Below the pieces are notes generated by a model. The model was not told where the DNA came from, ran no database searches, and was given only the letters and a program-made list of their open reading frames with translations. The position numbers were made by a program, and so were the translations under genes. A DNA stretch of 64,000 nucleotides, taken from the NCBI GenBank assembly GCA_035610835.1, contig CM069454.1, positions 58,820,580 to 58,884,579 of the forward strand, in the 5' to 3' direction. This DNA is from Ophiura sarsii. Its lineage: Eukaryota > Echinodermata > Ophiuroidea > Amphilepidida > Ophiuridae. This document shows positions 53,401 through 64,000 of this stretch, in pieces. The first letter of the stretch is position 1. Each line of letters begins with the position of its first letter.

Positions 53401-56068
53401 GAATGCTGAAGTCGGGTTTCACCCAAATCTATGCGTAGATTTCAGATCTGGGCAGTTTAAATATCGCACTATGCCAAAATTGTTTGGTTTAACAAGGACC
53501 AGGGGGGGGGGGGGGGGGGGGGGGTGCTCTTTTTTATACATTAAATGTGACTTTTTCAGTTGTTATGTTAGTTCAACATTATCAGTGACTGATCAAAATC
53601 AAAATCGGTTGGATTTGCACCCCGGATTTCACTCAAAAAAGTTGAATTTACTTGAGTATGTGAGTGTAGGCCTAGAACTCGCGTCCGATTAGGATAAAAA
53701 ACCCGGAATATAGTGATTTTACGCAAGATGCGCTCTCCGCAATCTGAGCATATCTCAAAAACGGAGTGTTCGATTGACATGATATCTGGCTAGTTTATTC
53801 AAAATTTTGTGCTGAACAAGTTGATATCAAATTTTTAATGATTTTGACCAAAAGTGTCACCTTGAAGGGAGCACACCACTAAGTCGGTTTTGCGCGGCAC
53901 TTCCGGCAAAACTTGAGTACGATAATAGTTCCTTTTGACCAAGTGAATGTGCAAAATTGGCATCAATTTTACTGGTAATGATATCAAATTTGCGTTTTAT
54001 GGATTTTATGGACTATGTATTTAATGTTTACAACAGAAAATTCGATGAGTTTAGCTGAAATATAAATAACGGGCCGATTTACACACATGGTGCATTAACG
54101 GGTTAGAACCGAATATTTACTCGCGTAATCATACCATTTAATTTCAACGGCTTCTAGCAAAAAATCTTGACGGCCTTTCTTAGTTCATATTGAGATATGT
54201 TAAAATACACAGATGGTCCTAAAACATATCGAAATTTCACTGATCTAGTCGCGAGCACTCTGGATTTACAGCGACTTGAATATGGAGTACTCGCCGTGTA
54301 AAGTCAATGGGACGCGACATAGTGTTGTGCTCCCTTTAAGGTAAATAACCGGTGCTCCACACGAAACGGGAATACCACAAATGGTGAATGCTGAAGTCGG
54401 GTTTCACCCAAATCTATGCGTAGATTTCAGATCTGGGCAGTTTAAATATCGCACTATGCCAAAATTGTTTGGTTTAACAAGGACCAGGGGGGGGGGGGGG
54501 GGGGGGGGGTGCTCTTTTTTATACATTAAATGTGACTTTTTCAGTTGTTATGTTAGTTCAACATTATCAGTGACTGATCAAAATCAAAATCGGTTGGATT
54601 TGCACCCCGGATTTCACTCAAAAAAGTTGAATTTACTTGAGTATGTGAGTGTAGGCCTAGAACTCGCGTCCGATTAGGATAAAAAACCCGGAATATAGTG
54701 ATTTTACGCAAGATGCGCTCTCCGCAATCTGAGCATATCTCAAAAACGGAGTGTTCGATTGACATGATATCTGGCTAGTTTATTCAAAATTTTGTGCTGA
54801 ACAAGTTGATATCAAATTTTTAATGATTTTGACCAAAAGTGTCACCTTGAAGGGAGCACACCACTAAGTCGGTTTTGCGCGGCACTTCCGGCAAAACTTG
54901 AGTACGATAATAGTTCCTTTTGACCAAGTGAATGTGCAAAATTGGCATCAATTTTACTGGTAATGATATCAAATTTGCGTTTTATGGATTTTATGGACTA
55001 TGTATTTAATGTTTACAACAGAAAATTCGATGAGTTTAGCTGAAATATAAATAACGGGCCGATTTACACACATGGTGCATTAACGGGTTAGAACCGAATA
55101 TTTACTCGCGTAATCATACCATTTAATTTCAACGGCTTCTAGCAAAAAATCTTGACGGCCTTTCTTAGTTCATATTGAGATATGTTAAAATACACAGATG
55201 GTCCTAAAACATATCGAAATTTCACTGATCTAGTCGCGAGCACTCTGGATTTACAGCGACTTGAATATGGAGTACTCGCCGTGTAAAGTCAATGGGACGC
55301 GACATAGTGTTGTGCTCCCTTTAAGGTAAATAACCGGTGCTCCACACGAAACGGGAATACCACAAATGGTGAATGCTGAAGTCGGGTTTCACCCAAATCT
55401 ATGCGTAGATTTCAGATCTGGGCAGTTTAAATATCGCACTATGCCAAAATTGTTTGGTTTAACAAGGACCAGGGGGGGGGGGGGGGGGGGGGGGTGCTCT
55501 TTTTTATACATTAAATGTGACTTTTTCAGTTGTTATGTTAGTTCAACATTATCAGTGACTGATCAAAATCAAAATCGGTTGGATTTGCACCCCGGATTTC
55601 ACTCAAAAAAGTTGAATTTACTTGAGTATGTGAGTGTAGGCCTAGAACTCGCGTCCGATTAGGATAAAAAACCCGGAATATAGTGATTTTACGCAAGATG
55701 CGCTCTCCGCAATCTGAGCATATCTCAAAAACGGAGTGTTCGATTGACATGATATCTGGCTAGTTTATTCAAAATTTTGTGCTGAACAAGTTGATATCAA
55801 ATTTTTAATGATTTTGACCAAAAGTGTCACCTTGAAGGGAGCACACCACTAAGTCGGTTTTGCGCGGCACTTCCGGCAAAACTTGAGTACGATAATAGTT
55901 CCTTTTGACCAAGTGAATGTGCAAAATTGGCATCAATTTTACTGGTAATGATATCAAATTTGCGTTTTATGGATTTTATGGACTATGTATTTAATGTTTA
56001 CAACAGAAAATTCGATGAGTTTAGCTGAAATATAAATAACGGGCCGATTTACACACATGGTGCATTAA

Positions 56069-56989
56069 GGTCATGGGCTACCATAAAAAACTTTTTCTTT
56101 ATTTTAAGTCCTACAAAGCTCATCTTTGGATATATTAACACTCTTGACCATTCAGGATGATTGACAGAGAAAAAAAAATCAAAATGTATCTAATTTGCAT
56201 AATAATGGCGGCCATCTTGGATTTTAACGCTTAATTTATCCCGGGGTACTCCTGAAAGAACGCAAACATTTGTGGTTGGGTTTTTTTACTAGAAATATGC
56301 TTACACACATAAATAGTTGGATAGCATAGCCCTTTTTTCAAATTTGTGTCCCAAATTCTCAAAATTGCATACATTTTGACGAAAAATGTAAAAAAACCAT
56401 TTTTTTTACCAAAAATGAGCATTTTTCTAAATAAAATTGGCTATAAAAATTAAAACAAGAACAAAATGGCAAAAAAGGCTATGCTACGCACTGTAGAATT
56501 GTTTTTTCTAGCTCCATTCAAAATTACAGCTTTCTACATGCTTCCGTTTTTGAGAAAAGACCCCGGGATTGATCAATATGACCATTTTGCGAAAACGGCG
56601 TTTGAAGTCTAGAAACACTGTTTTTAATTATTATGCAAATTAGGTACAACATTTACATTTTTAATACCATACTCAAATTTGCAATTTGAATTATCACAAT
56701 TTTTGGTGGTATTTTCATGGCAATAGCTCATTTATATTTTAAGTTATGAATTTTTTAAACAAATATACGTTAGATATCACTGGTTGAAAAACAAAGAAAT
56801 ACATAAGATATGTTATACCACTATTTGCGAGAATTGCCTAAGAGTTTCGACTTTGATTTGCCGTAACTTTTGAACCGCAGCTCCGATTTGTGTGAAATAA
56901 ACAGCAAAAGAAAGAAAAAGGTTAGCTGCTTCTTATAGGCATACTTTTCAAATAGCCCATTTTGAGCCATTACATGGTAGACCAGTACC
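56069..56989. mobile_element. TTAA-flanked 921-bp element, copy 2, inside the array
   Basis: Inserted in one satellite unit at a TTAA that other units show once (GCATTAACGGG), and now duplicated at 56065-56068 and 56990-56993. Termini GGTCATGGGCTACCAT and complement of GGTACTGGTCTACCAT. Homologous to 33058-33983. No transposase; the longest ORF is short and shared only in part with the other copy. Confidence 0.9.
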
Positions 56990-59900
56990 TTAACGGGTTA
57001 GAACCGAATATTTACTCGCGTAATCATACCATTTAATTTCAACGGCTTCTAGCAAAAAATCTTGACGGCCTTTCTTAGTTCATATTGAGATATGTTAAAA
57101 TACACAGATGGTCCTAAAACATATCGAAATTTCACTGATCTAGTCGCGAGCACTCTGGATTTACAGCGACTTGAATATGGAGTACTCGCCGTGTAAAGTC
57201 AATGGGACGCGACATAGTGTTGTGCTCCCTTTAAGGTAAATAACCGGTGCTCCACACGAAACGGGAATACCACAAATGGTGAATGCTGAAGTCGGGTTTC
57301 ACCCAAATCTATGCGTAGATTTCAGATCTGGGCAGTTTAAATATCGCACTATGCCAAAATTGTTTGGTTTAACAAGGACCAGGGGGGGGGGGGGGGGGGG
57401 GTGCTCTTTTTTATACATTAAATGTGACTTTTTCAGTTGTTATGTTAGTTCAACATTATCAGTGACTGATCAAAATCAAAATCGGTTGGATTTGCACCCC
57501 GGATTTCACTCAAAAAAGTTGAATTTACTTGAGTATGTGAGTGTAGGCCTAGAACTCGCGTCCGATTAGGATAAAAAACCCGGAATATAGTGATTTTACG
57601 CAAGATGCGCTCTCCGCAATCTGAGCATATCTCAAAAACGGAGTGTTCGATTGACATGATATCTGGCTAGTTTATTCAAAATTTTGTGCTGAACAAGTTG
57701 ATATCAAATTTTTAATGATTTTGACCAAAAGTGTCACCTTGAAGGGAGCACACCACTAAGTCGGTTTTGCGCGGCACTTCCGGCAAAACTTGAGTACGAT
57801 AATAGTTCCTTTTGACCAAGTGAATGTGCAAAATTGGCATCAATTTTACTGGTAATGATATCAAATTTGCGTTTTATGGATTTTATGGACTATGTATTTA
57901 ATGTTTACAACAGAAAATTCGATGAGTTTAGCTGAAATATAAATAACGGGCCGATTTACACACATGGTGCATTAACGGGTTAGAACCGAATATTTACTCG
58001 CGTAATCATACCATTTAATTTCAACGGCTTCTAGCAAAAAATCTTGACGGCCTTTCTTAGTTCATATTGAGATATGTTAAAATACACAGATGGTCCTAAA
58101 ACATATCGAAATTTCACTGATCTAGTCGCGAGCACTCTGGATTTACAGCGACTTGAATATGGAGTACTCGCCGTGTAAAGTCAATGGGACGCGACATAGT
58201 GTTGTGCTCCCTTTAAGGTAAATAACCGGTGCTCCACACGAAACGGGAATACCACAAATGGTGAATGCTGAAGTCGGGTTTCACCCAAATCTATGCGTAG
58301 ATTTCAGATCTGGGCAGTTTAAATATCGCACTATGCCAAAATTGTTTGGTTTAACAAGGACCAGGGGGGGGGGGGGGGGGGGGGTGCTCTTTTTTATACA
58401 TTAAATGTGACTTTTTCAGTTGTTATGTTAGTTCAACATTATCAGTGACTGATCAAAATCAAAATCGGTTGGATTTGCACCCCGGATTTCACTCAAAAAA
58501 GTTGAATTTACTTGAGTATGTGAGTGTAGGCCTAGAACTCGCGTCCGATTAGGATAAAAAACCCGGAATATAGTGATTTTACGCAAGATGCGCTCTCCGC
58601 AATCTGAGCATATCTCAAAAACGGAGTGTTCGATTGACATGATATCTGGCTAGTTTATTCAAAATTTTGTGCTGAACAAGTTGATATCAAATTTTTAATG
58701 ATTTTGACCAAAAGTGTCACCTTGAAGGGAGCACACCACTAAGTCGGTTTTGCGCGGCACTTCCGGCAAAACTTGAGTACGATAATAGTTCCTTTTGACC
58801 AAGTGAATGTGCAAAATTGGCATCAATTTTACTGGTAATGATATCAAATTTGCGTTTTATGGATTTTATGGACTATGTATTTAATGTTTACAACAGAAAA
58901 TTCGATGAGTTTAGCTGAAATATAAATAACGGGCCGATTTACACACATGGTGCATTAACGGGTTAGAACCGAATATTTACTCGCGTAATCATACCATTTA
59001 ATTTCAACGGCTTCTAGCAAAAAATCTTGACGGCCTTTCTTAGTTCATATTGAGATATGTTAAAATACACAGATGGTCCTAAAACATATCGAAATTTCAC
59101 TGATCTAGTCGCGAGCACTCTGGATTTACAGCGACTTGAATATGGAGTACTCGCCGTGTAAAGTCAATGGGACGCGACATAGTGTTGTGCTCCCTTTAAG
59201 GTAAATAACCGGTGCTCCACACGAAACGGGAATACCACAAATGGTGAATGCTGAAGTCGGGTTTCACCCAAATCTATGCGTAGATTTCAGATCTGGGCAG
59301 TTTAAATATCGCACTATGCCAAAATTGTTTGGTTTAACAAGGACCAGGGGGGGGGGGGGGGGGGGGGGGGGGGGTGCTCTTTTTTATACATTAAATGTGA
59401 CTTTTTCAGTTGTTATGTTAGTTCAACATTATCAGTGACTGATCAAAATCAAAATCGGTTGGATTTGCACCCCGGATTTCACTCAAAAAAGTTGAATTTA
59501 CTTGAGTATGTGAGTGTAGGCCTAGAACTCGCGTCCGATTAGGATAAAAAACCCGGAATATAGTGATTTTACGCAAGATGCGCTCTCCGCAATCTGAGCA
59601 TATCTCAAAAACGGAGTGTTCGATTGACATGATATCTGGCTAGTTTATTCAAAATTTTGTGCTGAACAAGTTGATATCAAATTTTTAATGATTTTGACCA
59701 AAAGTGTCACCTTGAAGGGAGCACACCACTAAGTCGGTTTTGCGCGGCACTTCCGGCAAAACTTGAGTACGATAATAGTTCCTTTTGACCAAGTGAATGT
59801 GCAAAATTGGCATCAATTTTACTGGTAATGATATCAAATTTGCGTTTTATGGATTTTATGGACTATGTATTTAATGTTTACAACAGAAAATTCGATGAGT

Positions 59901-62900
59901 TTAGCTGAAATATAAATAACGGGCCGATTTACACACATGGTGCATTAACGGGTTAGAACCGAATATTTACTCGCGTAATCATACCATTTAATTTCAACGG
60001 CTTCTAGCAAAAAATCTTGACGGCCTTTCTTAGTTCATATTGAGATATGTTAAAATACACAGATGGTCCTAAAACATATCGAAATTTCACTGATCTAGTC
60101 GCGAGCACTCTGGATTTACAGCGACTTGAATATGGAGTACTCGCCGTGTAAAGTCAATGGGACGCGACATAGTGTTGTGCTCCCTTTAAGGTAAATAACC
60201 GGTGCTCCACACGAAACGGGAATACCACAAATGGTGAATGCTGAAGTCGGGTTTCACCCAAATCTATGCGTAGATTTCAGATCTGGGCAGTTTAAATATC
60301 GCACTATGCCAAAATTGTTTGGTTTAACAAGGACCAGGGGGGGGGGGGGGGGGGGGGGGTGCTCTTTTTTATACATTAAATGTGACTTTTTCAGTTGTTA
60401 TGTTAGTTCAACATTATCAGTGACTGATCAAAATCAAAATCGGTTGGATTTGCACCCCGGATTTCACTCAAAAAAGTTGAATTTACTTGAGTATGTGAGT
60501 GTAGGCCTAGAACTCGCGTCCGATTAGGATAAAAAACCCGGAATATAGTGATTTTACGCAAGATGCGCTCTCCGCAATCTGAGCATATCTCAAAAACGGA
60601 GTGTTCGATTGACATGATATCTGGCTAGTTTATTCAAAATTTTGTGCTGAACAAGTTGATATCAAATTTTTAATGATTTTGACCAAAAGTGTCACCTTGA
60701 AGGGAGCACACCACTAAGTCGGTTTTGCGCGGCACTTCCGGCAAAACTTGAGTACGATAATAGTTCCTTTTGACCAAGTGAATGTGCAAAATTGGCATCA
60801 ATTTTACTGGTAATGATATCAAATTTGCGTTTTATGGATTTTATGGACTATGTATTTAATGTTTACAACAGAAAATTCGATGAGTTTAGCTGAAATATAA
60901 ATAACGGGCCGATTTACACACATGGTGCATTAACGGGTTAGAACCGAATATTTACTCGCGTAATCATACCATTTAATTTCAACGGCTTCTAGCAAAAAAT
61001 CTTGACGGCCTTTCTTAGTTCATATTGAGATATGTTAAAATACACAGATGGTCCTAAAACATATCGAAATTTCACTGATCTAGTCGCGAGCACTCTGGAT
61101 TTACAGCGACTTGAATATGGAGTACTCGCCGTGTAAAGTCAATGGGACGCGACATAGTGTTGTGCTCCCTTTAAGGTAAATAACCGGTGCTCCACACGAA
61201 ACGGGAATACCACAAATGGTGAATGCTGAAGTCGGGTTTCACCCAAATCTATGCGTAGATTTCAGATCTGGGCAGTTTAAATATCGCACTATGCCAAAAT
61301 TGTTTGGTTTAACAAGGACCAGGGGGGGGGGGGGGGGGGTGCTCTTTTTTATACATTAAATGTGACTTTTTCAGTTGTTATGTTAGTTCAACATTATCAG
61401 TGACTGATCAAAATCAAAATCGGTTGGATTTGCACCCCGGATTTCACTCAAAAAAGTTGAATTTACTTGAGTATGTGAGTGTAGGCCTAGAACTCGCGTC
61501 CGATTAGGATAAAAAACCCGGAATATAGTGATTTTACGCAAGATGCGCTCTCCGCAATCTGAGCATATCTCAAAAACGGAGTGTTCGATTGACATGATAT
61601 CTGGCTAGTTTATTCAAAATTTTGTGCTGAACAAGTTGATATCAAATTTTTAATGATTTTGACCAAAAGTGTCACCTTGAAGGGAGCACACCACTAAGTC
61701 GGTTTTGCGCGGCACTTCCGGCAAAACTTGAGTACGATAATAGTTCCTTTTGACCAAGTGAATGTGCAAAATTGGCATCAATTTTACTGGTAATGATATC
61801 AAATTTGCGTTTTATGGATTTTATGGACTATGTATTTAATGTTTACAACAGAAAATTCGATGAGTTTAGCTGAAATATAAATAACGGGCCGATTTACACA
61901 CATGGTGCATTAACGGGTTAGAACCGAATATTTACTCGCGTAATCATACCATTTAATTTCAACGGCTTCTAGCAAAAAATCTTGACGGCCTTTCTTAGTT
62001 CATATTGAGATATGTTAAAATACACAGATGGTCCTAAAACATATCGAAATTTCACTGATCTAGTCGCGAGCACTCTGGATTTACAGCGACTTGAATATGG
62101 AGTACTCGCCGTGTAAAGTCAATGGGACGCGACATAGTGTTGTGCTCCCTTTAAGGTAAATAACCGGTGCTCCACACGAAACGGGAATACCACAAATGGT
62201 GAATGCTGAAGTCGGGTTTCACCCAAATCTATGCGTAGATTTCAGATCTGGGCAGTTTAAATATCGCACTATGCCAAAATTGTTTGGTTTAACAAGGACC
62301 AGGGGGGGGGGGGGGGGGGGGGGGGGTGCTCTTTTTTATACATTAAATGTGACTTTTTCAGTTGTTATGTTAGTTCAACATTATCAGTGACTGATCAAAA
62401 TCAAAATCGGTTGGATTTGCACCCCGGATTTCACTCAAAAAAGTTGAATTTACTTGAGTATGTGAGTGTAGGCCTAGAACTCGCGTCCGATTAGGATAAA
62501 AAACCCGGAATATAGTGATTTTACGCAAGATGCGCTCTCCGCAATCTGAGCATATCTCAAAAACGGAGTGTTCGATTGACATGATATCTGGCTAGTTTAT
62601 TCAAAATTTTGTGCTGAACAAGTTGATATCAAATTTTTAATGATTTTGACCAAAAGTGTCACCTTGAAGGGAGCACACCACTAAGTCGGTTTTGCGCGGC
62701 ACTTCCGGCAAAACTTGAGTACGATAATAGTTCCTTTTGACCAAGTGAATGTGCAAAATTGGCATCAATTTTACTGGTAATGATATCAAATTTGCGTTTT
62801 ATGGATTTTATGGACTATGTATTTAATGTTTACAACAGAAAATTCGATGAGTTTAGCTGAAATATAAATAACGGGCCGATTTACACACATGGTGCATTAA

Positions 62901-64000
62901 CGGGTTAGAACCGAATATTTACTCGCGTAATCATACCATTTAATTTCAACGGCTTCTAGCAAAAAATCTTGACGGCCTTTCTTAGTTCATATTGAGATAT
63001 GTTAAAATACACAGATGGTCCTAAAACATATCGAAATTTCACTGATCTAGTCGCGAGCACTCTGGATTTACAGCGACTTGAATATGGAGTACTCGCCGTG
63101 TAAAGTCAATGGGACGCGACATAGTGTTGTGCTCCCTTTAAGGTAAATAACCGGTGCTCCACACGAAACGGGAATACCACAAATGGTGAATGCTGAAGTC
63201 GGGTTTCACCCAAATCTATGCGTAGATTTCAGATCTGGGCAGTTTAAATATCGCACTATGCCAAAATTGTTTGGTTTAACAAGGACCAGGGGGGGGGGGG
63301 GGGTGCTCTTTTTTATACATTAAATGTGACTTTTTCAGTTGTTATGTTAGTTCAACATTATCAGTGACTGATCAAAATCAAAATCGGTTGGATTTGCACC
63401 CCGGATTTCACTCAAAAAAGTTGAATTTACTTGAGTATGTGAGTGTAGGCCTAGAACGCGCGTCCGATTAGGATAAAAAACCCGGAATATAGTGATTTTA
63501 CGCAAGATGCGCTCTCCGCAATCTGAGCATATCTCAAAAACGGAGTGTTCGATTGACATGATATCTGGCTAGTTTATTCAAAATTTTGTGCTGAACAAGT
63601 TGATATCAAATTTTTAATGATTTTGACCAAAAGTGTCACCTTGAAGGGAGCACACCACTAAGTCGGTTTTGCGCGGCACTTCCGGCAAAACTTGAGTACG
63701 ATAATAGTTCCTTTTGACCAAGTGAATGTGCAAAATTGGCATCAATTTTACTGGTAATGATATCAAATTTGCGTTTTATGGATTTTATGGACTATGTATT
63801 TAATGTTTACAACAGAAAATTCGATGAGTTTAGCTGAAATATAAATAACGGGCCGATTTACACACATGGTGCATTAACGGGTTAGAACCGAATATTTACT
63901 CGCGTAATCATACCATTTAATTTCAACGGCTTCTAGCAAAAAATCTTGACGGCCTTTCTTAGTTCATATTGAGATATGTTAAAATACACAGATGGTCCTA

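Larger units (their letters stand above)
49460..64000 (+). repeat. Tandem satellite array, ~985-bp unit, at least 14 units
   Basis: The landmark ATGGTGAATGCTG recurs at 50441, 51426, 52411, 53396, 54381, 55366, 57276, 58258, 59241, 60231, 61216, 62196 and 63183. Apart from one transposon insertion, spacing follows the length of a G run in each unit (15-28 Gs); the rest is 962 bp and almost invariant. The one clear substitution I noticed is at 63458. Short ORFs on both strands repeat in each unit but run through the G tract or lack any protein-like signal, so I do not call them genes. The array continues past the window. Confidence 0.95.

Noticed and set aside
49460..64000. Repeated 98-codon (+) and 70-codon (-) ORFs in every satellite unit
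   Set aside because: The plus ORF runs through the variable G tract, so its frame changes between units (some end early), and neither has protein-like features. They recur only because the DNA repeats.

Overview
The window is non-coding-rich, AT-rich animal DNA with spliced-gene signals, LINE and Penelope-like retroelements, many palindromic DNA transposons, interstitial TTAGGG repeats and very frequent TAGGCCTA motifs. This fits a marine invertebrate, and I favour an echinoderm or other invertebrate deuterostome. That assignment is an inference from sequence style, not from a marker gene. Two 100-base N runs (10299-10398 and 49360-49459) are assembly gaps.

Layout. 1-6540: a probable two-coding-exon host gene for a small secreted, Ala/Gly/Val-rich protein (exons ending at 532 and starting at 6044, joined in phase 0). 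Its 5.5-kb intron holds a complete-looking Penelope-like element (PLE1, 1300-6012) with a 13-bp target duplication, an inverted plus direct terminal-repeat arrangement, and an intact 906-codon ORF for reverse transcriptase plus GIY-YIG nuclease. 6.7-31 kb: no convincing host gene. This part is a mosaic of terminal-inverted-repeat (TIR) elements, several with visible target duplications: a 2.5-kb inverted repeat carrying tRNA-like sequence in both arms (7507-10018), a dead DDE transposase (17860-18172), a 1.33-kb TA-flanked element with head-to-head related mini-exons (18817-20146), and a 2.4-kb element with an internal tandem duplication (22273-24713). 31-32.1 kb: two blocks of telomere-like repeats. 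33-39.4 kb: a TTAA-flanked element, an almost perfect 587-bp palindrome, and two tandem fold-back elements. 40.2-46.4 kb: a first-exon fragment resembling KIAA1958/ZMYM-type proteins, then a nest of transposons: a decayed LINE containing a small DNA element and a 4.5-kb PLE (PLE2, minus strand, 13-bp target duplication), which itself contains a 494-bp TIR element. 46.9-49.4 kb: a decayed trihelix/Myb-like ORF and more TIR elements. 49460-64000: a 14.5-kb tandem array of a ~985-bp satellite running off the window, interrupted once by a 921-bp TTAA-flanked transposon.

Recurring themes. (1) Long poly-G/poly-C runs (13-48 nt) occur on both strands throughout, including inside PLE2's reverse transcriptase and in every satellite unit; satellite unit length equals 962 plus the number of Gs. 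(2) The two PLEs share a 3' RNA hairpin with a compensatory base-pair change and carry hammerhead-ribozyme-like motifs. (3) Several tRNA-like sequences have good A and B boxes, but where I tested the acceptor stem it did not pair, so they are most likely promoter-bearing relics or SINE heads rather than working tRNA genes.
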